Assembly (NCBI GenBank): GCA_044433305.1
Contig: JAWXTS010000027.1
Location: 1-19,773 of the forward strand
Direction of reading: 5' to 3'
DNA: 19,773 bases
Source: JAWXTS01 sp044433305
GTDB taxonomy: Bacteria > Bacteroidota > Bacteroidia > Bacteroidales > Rikenellaceae
The notes under the pieces were generated by a model that saw only the letters and a list, made by a program, of their open reading frames with translations, was not told where the DNA came from and ran no database searches. A program made the translations under genes and the position numbers. Shown here piece by piece: positions 6,524 through 14,556 of this stretch; the first letter of the stretch is position 1; the number at the start of each line of letters is the position of its first letter.

Positions 6524-7726
6524 CTAATATTCGTTTGTATTGATAGTAAAGCTCTTGAGTAGGCTGTCGGGCTTTATGATTTTGTGGGCATTGTCGATGA
6601 ATGTGTTGTACATACTTCTATTTTGTGCGCTCATGTGCATAGTGTCGCCAATATACTGAGGCAGGGTAGAGTAGTGCTTTTTACCGTTGCGGTAATCTAT
6701 TAGTACCCAGTGTGGTAGATAGCTAGGATTCTGGTATGTAGTAGGGTGCCCCTTCCATTTAGATAGTTCTATTCTGAAAGACATGCCGCCATCACAGTTT
6801 ACTTCACGTTGGTTAGATACGAAGTTGCCCATGGAGTAAACCACAATATTTTGTATGTTAGAGAGGCTGTCGCGCTCTATCTCTATGGGTTGAATTACGT
6901 GAGGATGGCTTCCGATAACCATGTTGACTCCATTGCTGAGTGCCCATTGTGCCAGCTTCTTCTGTTCATTGTTGGGCGTTGTGTGGTACTCGTAACCCCA
7001 GTGCACGATAAGTGCAATGTCCGTTGCGCCACGCCTTTTTGCAGCTCCAATGTCGTGGCTGATTTTAACCGTGTCGATAAGGTTGACTATGGTTTTTGAG
7101 GGTATGGGCAGACCATTTGTGCCATAGGTGTAATTCAATAGGGCCAACTTTATACCACCCTTTTGTATTATAGCAATGTTGTTCTTATGATAATCAGCAC
7201 TGTCCCTATAAACACCTATACGCATAAGCTCTAGACTGTCTATAATCTCTGTGGTGCTAATAATTCCTTTGTAGCCATTGTCGCAAGAATGATTATTTGC
7301 GAGGGCCACGATGTCGATGCCAGCATCTTTGAGTGCCGAGGCAACCTGAGTGGGTGCCACAAAGCATGGGTAACCTCTATATGGAGGCGAGGGGGATAAT
7401 GTTGTCTCTAGATTTATCAATGAGTAGTCCGCTGAGTTAAAGAAGTTTCTCATGTGCTCTAGCGAGCTGTTGTAGTCGTAGCCGCCATCGGCTGTCTGTG
7501 CTGCAATAATCTGAGGCAGGTGCTGCATGAAATCACCTGAGAATGTAATCGACAGCTCTGAATAGAACGGTTCGGGATGTAAAAGCTCCTCCCACCACAT
7601 AAACTCTGTTTGTTTCGCCTCGAGAGCCTGAGCCGAGCAAGAACCTGTCGAGATAAATAAAAAATACCCAAGCCATATAATAATCATGGCTTGGGTGTTT
7701 TTTATTGTTGTAGCTACTTTCATCAT
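6524..7726 (-). CDS. capA: CapA/PgsA-family metallophosphatase-like protein, exported
   Basis: The 400-residue product has an N-terminal hydrophobic segment (about 13-29) followed by STGSCSAQA, so it is exported. Cleavage may fall near residue 34, or C30 may be lipidated, though the box before it is atypical. The CapA-fold motifs are all present: FSGDFMQH (62-69, metal-binding Asp), LINLETTL (103-110), ALANNHSCDNG (141-151), VHWGYEYH (241-248), GSHPHVIQP (272-280) and YSMGNFVSN. Founding members take part in poly-gamma-glutamate capsule synthesis in Bacillus, but most Bacteroidota homologues are not tested and no capB or capC lies here. The substrate is therefore unknown. It begins 59 bases after ackA on the same strand with no recognisable promoter or terminator between them, so it may be read from the pta-ackA transcript. 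Confidence 0.85.
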   Translation of the reverse strand: MMKVATTIKNTQAMIIIWLGYFLFISTGSCSAQALEAKQTEFMWWEELLHPEPFYSELSITFSGDFMQHLPQIIAAQTADGGYDYNSSLEHMRNFFNSADYSLINLETTLSPSPPYRGYPCFVAPTQVASALKDAGIDIVALANNHSCDNGYKGIISTTEIIDSLELMRIGVYRDSADYHKNNIAIIQKGGIKLALLNYTYGTNGLPIPSKTIVNLIDTVKISHDIGAAKRRGATDIALIVHWGYEYHTTPNNEQKKLAQWALSNGVNMVIGSHPHVIQPIEIERDSLSNIQNIVVYSMGNFVSNQREVNCDGGMSFRIELSKWKGHPTTYQNPSYLPHWVLIDYRNGKKHYSTLPQYIGDTMHMSAQNRSMYNTFIDNAHKIIKPDSLLKSFTINTNEY

Positions 7727-7785
7727 TGTCGATTTAATCGAGCACTCTATGTAAGTGCTTTAATAAAAGCAGCGAACAGGGTTGC

Positions 7786-8988
7786 TTATTTATTCAATAG
7801 ACGGAAAGTGTCTGAAGCGATAACTAGCTCTTCGTTTGTTGTAGCAAGAACAACTTTTACTGTTGAGTCATCAGTTGAAAGAATAGTATCTTTACCGCGA
7901 AGACCCTCGTTAAGTTGCTCGTCGATTTTTAGTCCAACGAACTTCAAGTGCTCACATACATATTTACGTAGGTTACTGTCGTTCTCGCCAACACCACCTG
8001 TGAAGACGATAGCATCAACGCCACCCATCTCTACCATGTATGAACCAACGAATTTAGTAAGGCGAGCGAAGTACATATCAAGGGCGATGATAGCTCTTGT
8101 GTTACCCTCAGCCGCTGCGTTCTCGATGTCACGCATGTCAGAAGAAAGACCTGTGATACCAACTACACCAGATTCAGTGTTGATAATGTCGTTAAGCTCG
8201 TCGATAGTAAGGTTGTTTTTCTTAGCTATGAATACAAGAGCACTAGGGTCAACATTACCAGAACGAGTACCCATTACAAGACCGTCTACTGGAGTGAATC
8301 CCATAGAAGTATCAACAGAGATACCGTTCTCGATAGCAGTAATAGAAGCACCGTTACCGATGTGGCAAGTGATAATACGAGAGTTATTGAAATCAAGGCC
8401 AGTCATCTCGCAAGTTTTCTCAGCTACGAATTTGTGGCTTGTTCCGTGGAAACCATATTTACGTACGTGGTCAACCTCATAATATCTGTAAGGTAGAGCA
8501 TATAGGTAGTTTACTGGTTTGATAGTTTGGTGGAATGATGTGTCGAAAGTCGCAACCTGAGGCACAGAAGGAAGAGCCGCTGTGATGGCGTCAATACCTT
8601 TCATGTGGGCAGGGTTGTGAAGAGGGGCAAGCTCGAAGCAACTCTCGATTTTGCTGATTACGTCAGCGTCTATGATAGCACTATCAGAGAAATACTCACC
8701 ACCGTGAGCTACACGGTGACCTACGGCACTAATCTTATCTAGAGACTCAATTACACCATGTTCGTCATCAATAAGGTATTCTAGTATTTTGTTAATACCT
8801 ACCGTGTGATCTGGAAATGGTTGGTTGATTTTAGATTTTGGGTTTTCACCAGCTTGATGTGTCATGATGCCTTCAGCAAGACCAATACGTTCGATTTGGC
8901 CTTTAGCAAGCACCTCATTGTCGGTGTTCATGTCGATAAGTTGATACTTAATCGAAGAGCTACCACAGTTCAGAACAAGAATAATCAT
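7786..8988 (-). CDS. ackA: Acetate kinase
   Basis: Acetate kinase makes ATP and acetate from acetyl phosphate and ADP, the final energy-yielding step of mixed-acid fermentation. The product has the usual 400 residues. Residues known from the Methanosarcina thermophila enzyme are found in place: N7 in LVLNCGSSSIK, R92 in VGHRVAHGG, H124, D149 in ATFDTSFH, H181 in YGFHGTSH, R242 in MGTRSGNVDP, and the TNEEL segment near the C-terminus. VFTGGVGEN is the second phosphate-binding motif. It starts 13 bases after the pta stop, so pta-ackA is an operon. Codon use is strongly biased, which suggests a large amount of enzyme, as expected for a main fermentation pathway. Confidence 0.97.
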   Translation of the reverse strand: MIILVLNCGSSSIKYQLIDMNTDNEVLAKGQIERIGLAEGIMTHQAGENPKSKINQPFPDHTVGINKILEYLIDDEHGVIESLDKISAVGHRVAHGGEYFSDSAIIDADVISKIESCFELAPLHNPAHMKGIDAITAALPSVPQVATFDTSFHQTIKPVNYLYALPYRYYEVDHVRKYGFHGTSHKFVAEKTCEMTGLDFNNSRIITCHIGNGASITAIENGISVDTSMGFTPVDGLVMGTRSGNVDPSALVFIAKKNNLTIDELNDIINTESGVVGITGLSSDMRDIENAAAEGNTRAIIALDMYFARLTKFVGSYMVEMGGVDAIVFTGGVGENDSNLRKYVCEHLKFVGLKIDEQLNEGLRGKDTILSTDDSTVKVVLATTNEELVIASDTFRLLNK

Positions 8989-9001
8989 AGTTAATAGGTT
9001 T

Positions 9002-10006
9002 TTATTGTTTGTCAGCTGCCTGACAAGCAGTTATTGCAATAAGGTTTACGATGTCGTCGATAGAGCAACCACGAGAAAGGTCGTTGATAGGAGCGGCCAT
9101 ACCTTGAAGAACTGGACCGATAGCGTTAGCACCAGCCATGCGTTGAACAAGTTTGTAAGCGATATTACCAACCTCTAGAGTTGGGAACACAAGAACATTG
9201 GCTTGACCAGCAATCTCGCTGCCTTTAGCCTTGCTTGCGCCGATAGAAGGGATGATAGCTGCATCAGCTTGAAGCTCACCGTCGATCTGAAGGTCTGGAG
9301 CCATCTCTTGAGCTAGACGTGTTGCCTCGACAACTTTGTCAACCATTTCGTGTTTTGCAGAGCCTTTAGTAGAGAAGCTAAGCAGAGCAATCTTAGGTTC
9401 GATGCCAGCGATAGAGCGAGCAGTGCGTCCTGTCATAACAGCGATTTGAGCTAGCTCAGCAGCTGTTGGGTTAGGGTGAACAGCACAGTCAGCAAACATC
9501 ATTAGACCGTCTTGGCCGAAAGCTTTATTAGGAATCTCCATAACGAAAGCACCTGAAACCACGCTAACGCCTGGAAGTGTTTTTACGTATTGGAAAGCTG
9601 GACGTAGCACATCACCAGTAGCGTTTAGAGCACCAGCAACCTCACCATCAACGTCACCTGCTTTGACCATCAAAGCACCTAGGTAAAGAGGGTCAACGAT
9701 AAGCTGTTCTGCTTTCTCGCGAGTAAGACCTTTTGCACCGCGAAGCTCAAGCATAAGCTCGACGTAAGCATCTTTCTTAGGGTTGTTGTTTGGATCAACA
9801 ATCTCAAACTCATCGATGTTATCAACCTCAAGTTTGGCTGCTTGAGCTTTGATGACTTCTGGATTGCCGATAAGTACTGGTCTTGCAAAGCCTTCTTTAA
9901 GGACAATGCTTGCTGCTTTCAAGTTGCGCTCCTCTTCAGCCTCTGGAAGCACAATACGCATGATTTTTTTTGCTGCTTTAGCTTTAAAGCTTTCAATAAA
10001 TTCCAT
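9002..10006 (-). CDS. pta: Phosphate acetyltransferase
   Basis: Pta exchanges phosphate for CoA on acetyl-CoA, giving the acetyl phosphate used by AckA just downstream. At 334 residues it is the short form with the catalytic domain only; the N-terminal regulatory region found in the 700-residue E. coli enzyme is absent. Family segments seen are IVLPEAEEERNLKAA, ALNATGDVLRPAFQ, LPGVSVVSGAFVMEIP, MFADCAVHPNPTAAELAQIA, LSFSTKGSA, DGELQADAA and VFPTLEVGNIAYKLVQR. It is first in the operon with ackA and has a promoter in the 130-base gap after the response regulator gene. The related phosphate butyryltransferase family is less likely because the sequence follows the Pta pattern and is paired with acetate kinase. 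Confidence 0.96.
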   Translation of the reverse strand: MEFIESFKAKAAKKIMRIVLPEAEEERNLKAASIVLKEGFARPVLIGNPEVIKAQAAKLEVDNIDEFEIVDPNNNPKKDAYVELMLELRGAKGLTREKAEQLIVDPLYLGALMVKAGDVDGEVAGALNATGDVLRPAFQYVKTLPGVSVVSGAFVMEIPNKAFGQDGLMMFADCAVHPNPTAAELAQIAVMTGRTARSIAGIEPKIALLSFSTKGSAKHEMVDKVVEATRLAQEMAPDLQIDGELQADAAIIPSIGASKAKGSEIAGQANVLVFPTLEVGNIAYKLVQRMAGANAIGPVLQGMAAPINDLSRGCSIDDIVNLIAITACQAADKQ

Positions 10007-10054
10007 GATTATTATTTATGTAAGTTAGTTGCTAATATTGATTCAAAGATTTCA

Positions 10055-10069
10055 TTTGGTTGTACCAAA
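10055..10069. promoter_or_regulatory. Small palindrome in the pta leader
   Basis: TTTGGT-TGT-ACCAAA is a perfect 6-3-6 inverted repeat about 50 bases before the pta start codon, just after the predicted start point. It could be an operator half-site pair or chance; nothing else supports a role. Confidence 0.3.
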
Positions 10070-10085
10070 AACCCAATCTCTGTTA

Positions 10086-10116
10086 CAAAGATACATTTTT
10101 GATTTAATAAAAGAAA
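10086..10116 (-). promoter_or_regulatory. Promoter of pta-ackA
   Basis: TATCTTTG on the minus strand (complement at 10086-10093) fits the -7 element. TTTC, one mismatch from TTTG, lies 19 bases upstream (complement at 10113-10116). The start point would be near 10079, giving a leader of about 75 bases. Confidence 0.6.
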
Positions 10117-10136
10117 GTTTTTTGTTGTTATAATAA

Positions 10137-10799
10137 TCACAATGTAAGTTTATATCCAACACCTTTTATTGTTGATATAAGCTCGTCATTTAACTTCTCT
10201 CTAATCTTTCTAATATGTACGTCTATGGTGCGTCCTCCTACGATAACTTCCGAGCCCCATACGGTTGCAAAAATCTCATCACGTGTAAATACCTTGTCTG
10301 GTTTTGAATGTAGCAGAGCTAGTAGTTCAAATTCTTTGCGCGGGAATACGATTTCTTCACCTTTATACTTGACTAGGTAGCGTTCGCGGTCTATTTCTAG
10401 CCCTAGCTCATCGGCCTGAGATTGCTCTGGGATGCGCTTAAGCAGAGCTTTGACTCTACTCTTAAGCAGGTTCATACGTATAGGTTTAGCTATGTAGTCA
10501 TCTGCGCCCATGTCAAATCCTTCCATCTGAGAGTGCTCCTCGCCTCGTGCAGAAAGAAAAGTTATAATGGTATCAGAAAGGCTAGGGTTGCTGCGTATTT
10601 TTTTGCAAGTTTCAAAGCCATCCATCTCTGGCATCATAACGTCTAGAATTATCAGGTGTGGCTCAAATTCTATTGCTTTTTGATATCCCTCGACACCATT
10701 CTGAGCTGTTGCTACTTCGTAACCTTCTTTACTGAGGTTGTACTCAATAATTTCGACGATGTCTGGCTCGTCATCGACCAATAATATTCGGTAGCTCAT
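10137..10799 (-). CDS. OmpR/PhoB-family response regulator, orphan
   Basis: A two-domain transcription regulator of 220 residues. The receiver domain (1-120) has the acidic pair D9/D10, the phosphorylated aspartate D53 in LIILDVMMPEMDG, S83 in the LSA position and K105 in DDYIAKP. The C-terminal winged helix (about 128-220) contains FPRKEFELLALL, the VWG segment and the recognition helix GGRTIDVHIRKIREKL, ending GVGYKL as in PhoB relatives. No histidine kinase gene is adjacent: the divergent gene encodes a DUF349 protein and the next gene on this strand is pta. Its partner kinase must be elsewhere, or it may take phosphate from a small donor. The target genes are unknown. On the minus strand TATATTTG (complement at 10826-10833) is the likely -7 element. 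Confidence 0.94.
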   Translation of the reverse strand: MSYRILLVDDEPDIVEIIEYNLSKEGYEVATAQNGVEGYQKAIEFEPHLIILDVMMPEMDGFETCKKIRSNPSLSDTIITFLSARGEEHSQMEGFDMGADDYIAKPIRMNLLKSRVKALLKRIPEQSQADELGLEIDRERYLVKYKGEEIVFPRKEFELLALLHSKPDKVFTRDEIFATVWGSEVIVGGRTIDVHIRKIREKLNDELISTIKGVGYKLTL

Positions 10800-10825
10800 G
10801 GTATTTTAATGTTAAATGTTTGATA

Positions 10826-10833
10826 CAAATATA
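10826..10833 (-). promoter_or_regulatory. Possible -7 element for the response regulator gene
   Basis: TATATTTG on the minus strand fits TAnnTTTG, 26 bases upstream of the start codon. No TTTG was found at the right distance, so this promoter is weakly supported. Confidence 0.4.
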
Positions 10834-10861
10834 CACAATAATTTTAAACATGCCTATTATG

Positions 10862-10893
10862 GTTGTGATATTATTAAAAATCTCTTACATTTG
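10862..10893 (+). promoter_or_regulatory. Promoter of the DUF349-pyrG-yidC operon
   Basis: GTTG (10862-10865), a 20-base spacer and TACATTTG (10886-10893). The predicted start point near 10899 gives a leader of about 27 bases. It is divergent from the response regulator gene. Confidence 0.72.
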
Positions 10894-10925
10894 TGGTTTA
10901 GAATGGTTTTTAACCGACAAAATTT

Positions 10926-12848
10926 ATGAAGATGACAGCTGAAACAAGTACTGTACCTGTTGTAGGTAAGAAAGTTGACAATGATATTGTCGACGAGATT
11001 GTCGATAAGACAACTCAGATTGACTTTTCTGAGGAAGAGGCAAATCTTGCTGCATCAGATCCCTCTCTAGACATGGGTGAAAAGGTAGCCGAGGAAGAAG
11101 CTTCCTTGGATGATGCAACCACCGTTACTGCTATGACTGATTTTTCAGGCAAGAGCAAACAAGAATTAGTAGACATTTTGACTGATTTACTTCAAAATCG
11201 AAGTATTCAATCATTGCGTAGTGATGTCGAGGCCGTGAAGGTGGCCTTCTACAAAGTACATCGCGCCGAAATCGAAGCTCAGAAAAAGAGCTTTGTTGAG
11301 GCAGGTGGGCTATTAGAAGAGTTTGCTCCCGAGAGCGACCAGACCGAGCAGCGACTTAAAGAACTGTTTGTGGTGTATAGAACCAAGCGCGACGAGTTCT
11401 TGGCTATGCTAGAGGGTGACAAGGAGAAAAACTACCAGAGCAAGCTGGCTATCATCGAAGAACTCAAAGAGCTGCTTACAAGTAGCGAAACAGTGAATCA
11501 TACATTTAATCAGTTCCGCGAGCTACAAACTCGTTGGAGAGAGATTGGTTCGGTTCCTGCATCAACGGTTAAGGACTTGTGGGAAACATACAACCTGCAT
11601 GTAGAGAACTTTTATAGTTTCATAAAGATAAATAAGGAACTTAGAGACTTAGACTTGAAGAAAAACTATGAGCTTAAGAACTCATTGTGCGAGCAGGCCG
11701 AGGCTCTGATTCTAGAAACTTCTGTTATTGACTCGTTCCGCAAATTACAAAAACTACACGATCAGTGGCGTGAGACAGGTCCCGTGGCTATGGAGCTTAA
11801 AGAGCAACTATGGAGCCGTTTCCGCGAGGCAAGCACGCAAGTCAACAAGCGTCATCAAGACTACTTCGATAATATAAAAGTAGAACAAACAGCAAACCTT
11901 ACTCTAAAGGAGGAACTTTGTGTTAAGACCGAAGAACTTTGTTCTCGTGTTATGACCACACGCAAAGAGTGGTTGAAGGCTTCTGAACAACTTATCGAGA
12001 TACAGAAAGTGTGGAAGACAATAGGTTTTGCTCCAAAGAAAGACAATGCCAAGATATACGAGCGTTTTCGTGCGGCATGCGACAAGTTCTTTGAGCTTAA
12101 GCGTGAGTTCTACCTACGCATAAAATCTGAGATGGATCACAATCTTGAGCTTAAGAATGAGATTTGTGCCCTAGCAGAATCTATGAAGGATAGCACCGAC
12201 TGGAAGAAAACCACAGACGAGCTTATCGCCCTTCAGAAGAAGTGGAAAGAGATAACAGGTCCTGTGCCACGTCGTTTCTCAGATCAGGTGTGGAAGCGTT
12301 TCCGCGCTGCGTGCGACTATTTCTTTGAGTGTAAGAGCAAGCACTTCTCTGGTGTAGAGCAGGAGCATACGGCCAACCTAGAGAAAAAACAGGCACTGTT
12401 GAGCGAGATATCTACATTTATAGAATCTGGCGAGCAGATTACTTTCGATGTGGTTAAGGCTTTCCAACGCCGCTGGACAGAGATAGGTTTCGTACCTATT
12501 AAACAAAAGGACAGCGTTGCAGAGCAGTATCGCAAGCTTATCGATAAGCTGTTTGCTACCTTGCGCAGTGGTGACCGTAACCGTGGCATGGAGAAATTCA
12601 AGGATAGAGTATCTACAATGCAGAACAATGGCGGTAAGGGAGTGCGCTATGAGAAGGAACGCCTTATGACCAAGTTGAAGCAACTAGAAACAGAGGTATC
12701 TGTGCTTGAGAATAACATAGGATTCTTTTCTCAGTCTAAAGGTGCTGAGTCTATGATTGAGAGTGTTAAGAATAAAATTGCTAAGACACGTGAGCAGATG
12801 AAACTCGTTAGCGATAAGTTGGCTATTTTAAATTCACAAGAGGCATAA
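10926..12848 (+). CDS. DUF349 repeat protein
   Basis: A 640-residue helical protein of unknown function. Residues 1-75 are acidic and probably disordered. From about 170 to 550 there are five DUF349 repeats of roughly 70-80 residues, each with a WxxIG-P-like core followed by a helix: RWREIGSVP, QWRETGPVA, VWKTIGFAP, KWKEITGPVP and RWTEIGFVP. Each core is followed by segments such as ERFRAACDKFFELKREF. Residues 575-635 form a charged coiled coil (KLKQLETEVSVLENNIGF). No signal peptide or membrane segment is seen, so it should be cytoplasmic. It starts the operon with pyrG 34 bases downstream. ATG at 10926 is taken as start because it follows the promoter at normal distance; a second in-frame ATG lies at 10932. 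No enzymatic function is claimed. Confidence 0.9.
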   Translation: MKMTAETSTVPVVGKKVDNDIVDEIVDKTTQIDFSEEEANLAASDPSLDMGEKVAEEEASLDDATTVTAMTDFSGKSKQELVDILTDLLQNRSIQSLRSDVEAVKVAFYKVHRAEIEAQKKSFVEAGGLLEEFAPESDQTEQRLKELFVVYRTKRDEFLAMLEGDKEKNYQSKLAIIEELKELLTSSETVNHTFNQFRELQTRWREIGSVPASTVKDLWETYNLHVENFYSFIKINKELRDLDLKKNYELKNSLCEQAEALILETSVIDSFRKLQKLHDQWRETGPVAMELKEQLWSRFREASTQVNKRHQDYFDNIKVEQTANLTLKEELCVKTEELCSRVMTTRKEWLKASEQLIEIQKVWKTIGFAPKKDNAKIYERFRAACDKFFELKREFYLRIKSEMDHNLELKNEICALAESMKDSTDWKKTTDELIALQKKWKEITGPVPRRFSDQVWKRFRAACDYFFECKSKHFSGVEQEHTANLEKKQALLSEISTFIESGEQITFDVVKAFQRRWTEIGFVPIKQKDSVAEQYRKLIDKLFATLRSGDRNRGMEKFKDRVSTMQNNGGKGVRYEKERLMTKLKQLETEVSVLENNIGFFSQSKGAESMIESVKNKIAKTREQMKLVSDKLAILNSQEA

Positions 12849-12882
12849 ACAAAATTAAATAAAGAGAATAAAACAAACTAAC

Positions 12883-14514
12883 ATGTTCGTAAATTCAAAA
12901 AAAACAAAATATATCTTTGTTACTGGAGGTGTTGCCTCGTCGCTGGGCAAGGGAATCATCTCGGCCTCGGTAGCAAAACTATTGCAGGCACGTGGTTACA
13001 AAGTTACCATCCAAAAACTGGACCCATATATTAATGTGGACCCAGGTACGCTTAATCCTTATGAGCATGGAGAATGCTATGTTACTGAGGATGGCGCGGA
13101 GACTGACCTAGATCTTGGTCACTACGAACGCTTTATAGACATACCTACGGGCAAAACAAACAATGTCACAACAGGTAAAATCTATCAGAGCGTTATTGAC
13201 AAGGAGCGTCGCGGTGAGTTCTTGGGCAAGACCGTGCAGGTTATCCCTCATATCACAGACGAGATTAAACGTCGTATAATGCTTGTTGCCGCAAAAGAAG
13301 AATACGACATTGTTATTACAGAGATAGGTGGTACGGTGGGTGATATCGAGTCTTTGCCTTATATTGAGACTGTTCGTCAGTTGCGTTATGAGTTGGGCTA
13401 TCACAACACACTTATAGTGCACCTTACCCTTATACCTTATATGGCTGCTTCAGGTGAGCTGAAGACCAAGCCTACTCAGCACTCTGTTAAACAGATGCTT
13501 GAAAATGGCCTTCAGCCTGACGTGCTAGTACTACGTACCGAGAAACCACTTAACGCCGATATTCGTCGTAAGGTGGCTTTGTTCTGTAATGTGGATGCCG
13601 AGGCCGTGGTTCAGTCTATTGACGTGCCAACAATATATGAGGTTCCTTTGGTTATGCACGAGCAGAACTTGGATAATGTAGTTCTCAAAAAGTTGGACTT
13701 GCCATCAGAGACTACCCCTAACCTAGAAGAGTGGAAAGACTTTGTGAGCAAGGTCAAATCACCAAGTGGCGGTAATATAAACATTGCCCTTGTTGGTAAG
13801 TATACCGAGCTTCCAGATGCCTACAAGTCTATCGTTGAGTCGTTTGTGCACGCAGGTGCTGTTAATGACGTTAAGGTCAAATTGCAGTACTTCAATTCAG
13901 AGAAGATTACTCAAGAGAATATTGCAGAGCAGCTTGAGGGAATGTGCGGAATACTTGTGGCTCCAGGCTTTGGTCACCGTGGTATCGAGGGTAAGATAAT
14001 CGCTTGCCGCTATGCACGTGAGAACAAGATTCCTTTCTTCGGAATATGTCTTGGTATGCAGTGCTCGGTTATCGAGTTTGCGCGTAACGTGGTGGGTCTT
14101 GCAGATGCAGACTCTAGCGAGATGTGCCGTACAGATAATCCAGTAATCGACCTTATGGAAGAGCAAAAAGGTATCACTGAAAAAGGCGGTACTATGCGTT
14201 TGGGAGCTTACCCTTGTAGATTACAAAATGGTAGTAAAGCTCGCGATGCTTATGGTTGCGAGTATATTTGTGAGCGTCACCGTCACCGCTATGAGTTCAA
14301 CAACAAATATACATCAGACTTTGAGTCTAATGGTATGAAGCTAGTCGGTGTCAACCCAACCACTAACCTTGTTGAGATTGTTGAGGTTGAGGACCACCCA
14401 TGGTATGTAGGTGTTCAGTATCACCCAGAGTACAGCAGTACAGCCATGCGCCCACATCCACTATTTGTATCATTTGTAAAGGCTGCAATGGCTTATTGCG
14501 AGGCTAAAGAATAA
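12883..14514 (+). CDS. pyrG: CTP synthase
   Basis: CTP synthase aminates UTP to CTP using ATP and ammonia from glutamine, the last step of pyrimidine nucleotide synthesis. The 543-residue product has the normal two-domain layout. The synthetase domain (1-270) begins with the phosphate loop SSLGKGI (19-25) and contains KLDPYINVDPGTLNP, HGECYVTEDGAETDLDLGHYERF and the EIGGTVGDIES stretch. The class I glutamine amidotransferase domain (about 298-540) has the nucleophile C389 in GICLGMQC and the partners H514 and E516 in YHPEYSS. It lies 34 bases after the DUF349 gene and 42 bases before yidC, so it is inside the operon. The start ATG gives a slightly different N-terminus from common homologues (FVNSKKTKYIFVTGG) but the normal length. 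Confidence 0.98.
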   Translation: MFVNSKKTKYIFVTGGVASSLGKGIISASVAKLLQARGYKVTIQKLDPYINVDPGTLNPYEHGECYVTEDGAETDLDLGHYERFIDIPTGKTNNVTTGKIYQSVIDKERRGEFLGKTVQVIPHITDEIKRRIMLVAAKEEYDIVITEIGGTVGDIESLPYIETVRQLRYELGYHNTLIVHLTLIPYMAASGELKTKPTQHSVKQMLENGLQPDVLVLRTEKPLNADIRRKVALFCNVDAEAVVQSIDVPTIYEVPLVMHEQNLDNVVLKKLDLPSETTPNLEEWKDFVSKVKSPSGGNINIALVGKYTELPDAYKSIVESFVHAGAVNDVKVKLQYFNSEKITQENIAEQLEGMCGILVAPGFGHRGIEGKIIACRYARENKIPFFGICLGMQCSVIEFARNVVGLADADSSEMCRTDNPVIDLMEEQKGITEKGGTMRLGAYPCRLQNGSKARDAYGCEYICERHRHRYEFNNKYTSDFESNGMKLVGVNPTTNLVEIVEVEDHPWYVGVQYHPEYSSTAMRPHPLFVSFVKAAMAYCEAKE

Positions 14515-14556
14515 CCAACTTAAATTTAGAAGATTTTTCAATAATTAAAACAATCT

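Noticed and set aside
7735..7760. Short palindromes between ackA and capA as a terminator
   Set aside because: CGATT-T-AATCG and AGCACT/AGTGCT are short stems without a T-run on the minus strand, so they do not support a transcript end.
7691..8482. A 263-codon open frame on the plus strand, mostly opposite ackA
   Set aside because: Its translation is serine- and arginine-rich with no family features, and it lies antisense to the clearly real ackA and the start of capA. It is a by-product of codon bias on the other strand.
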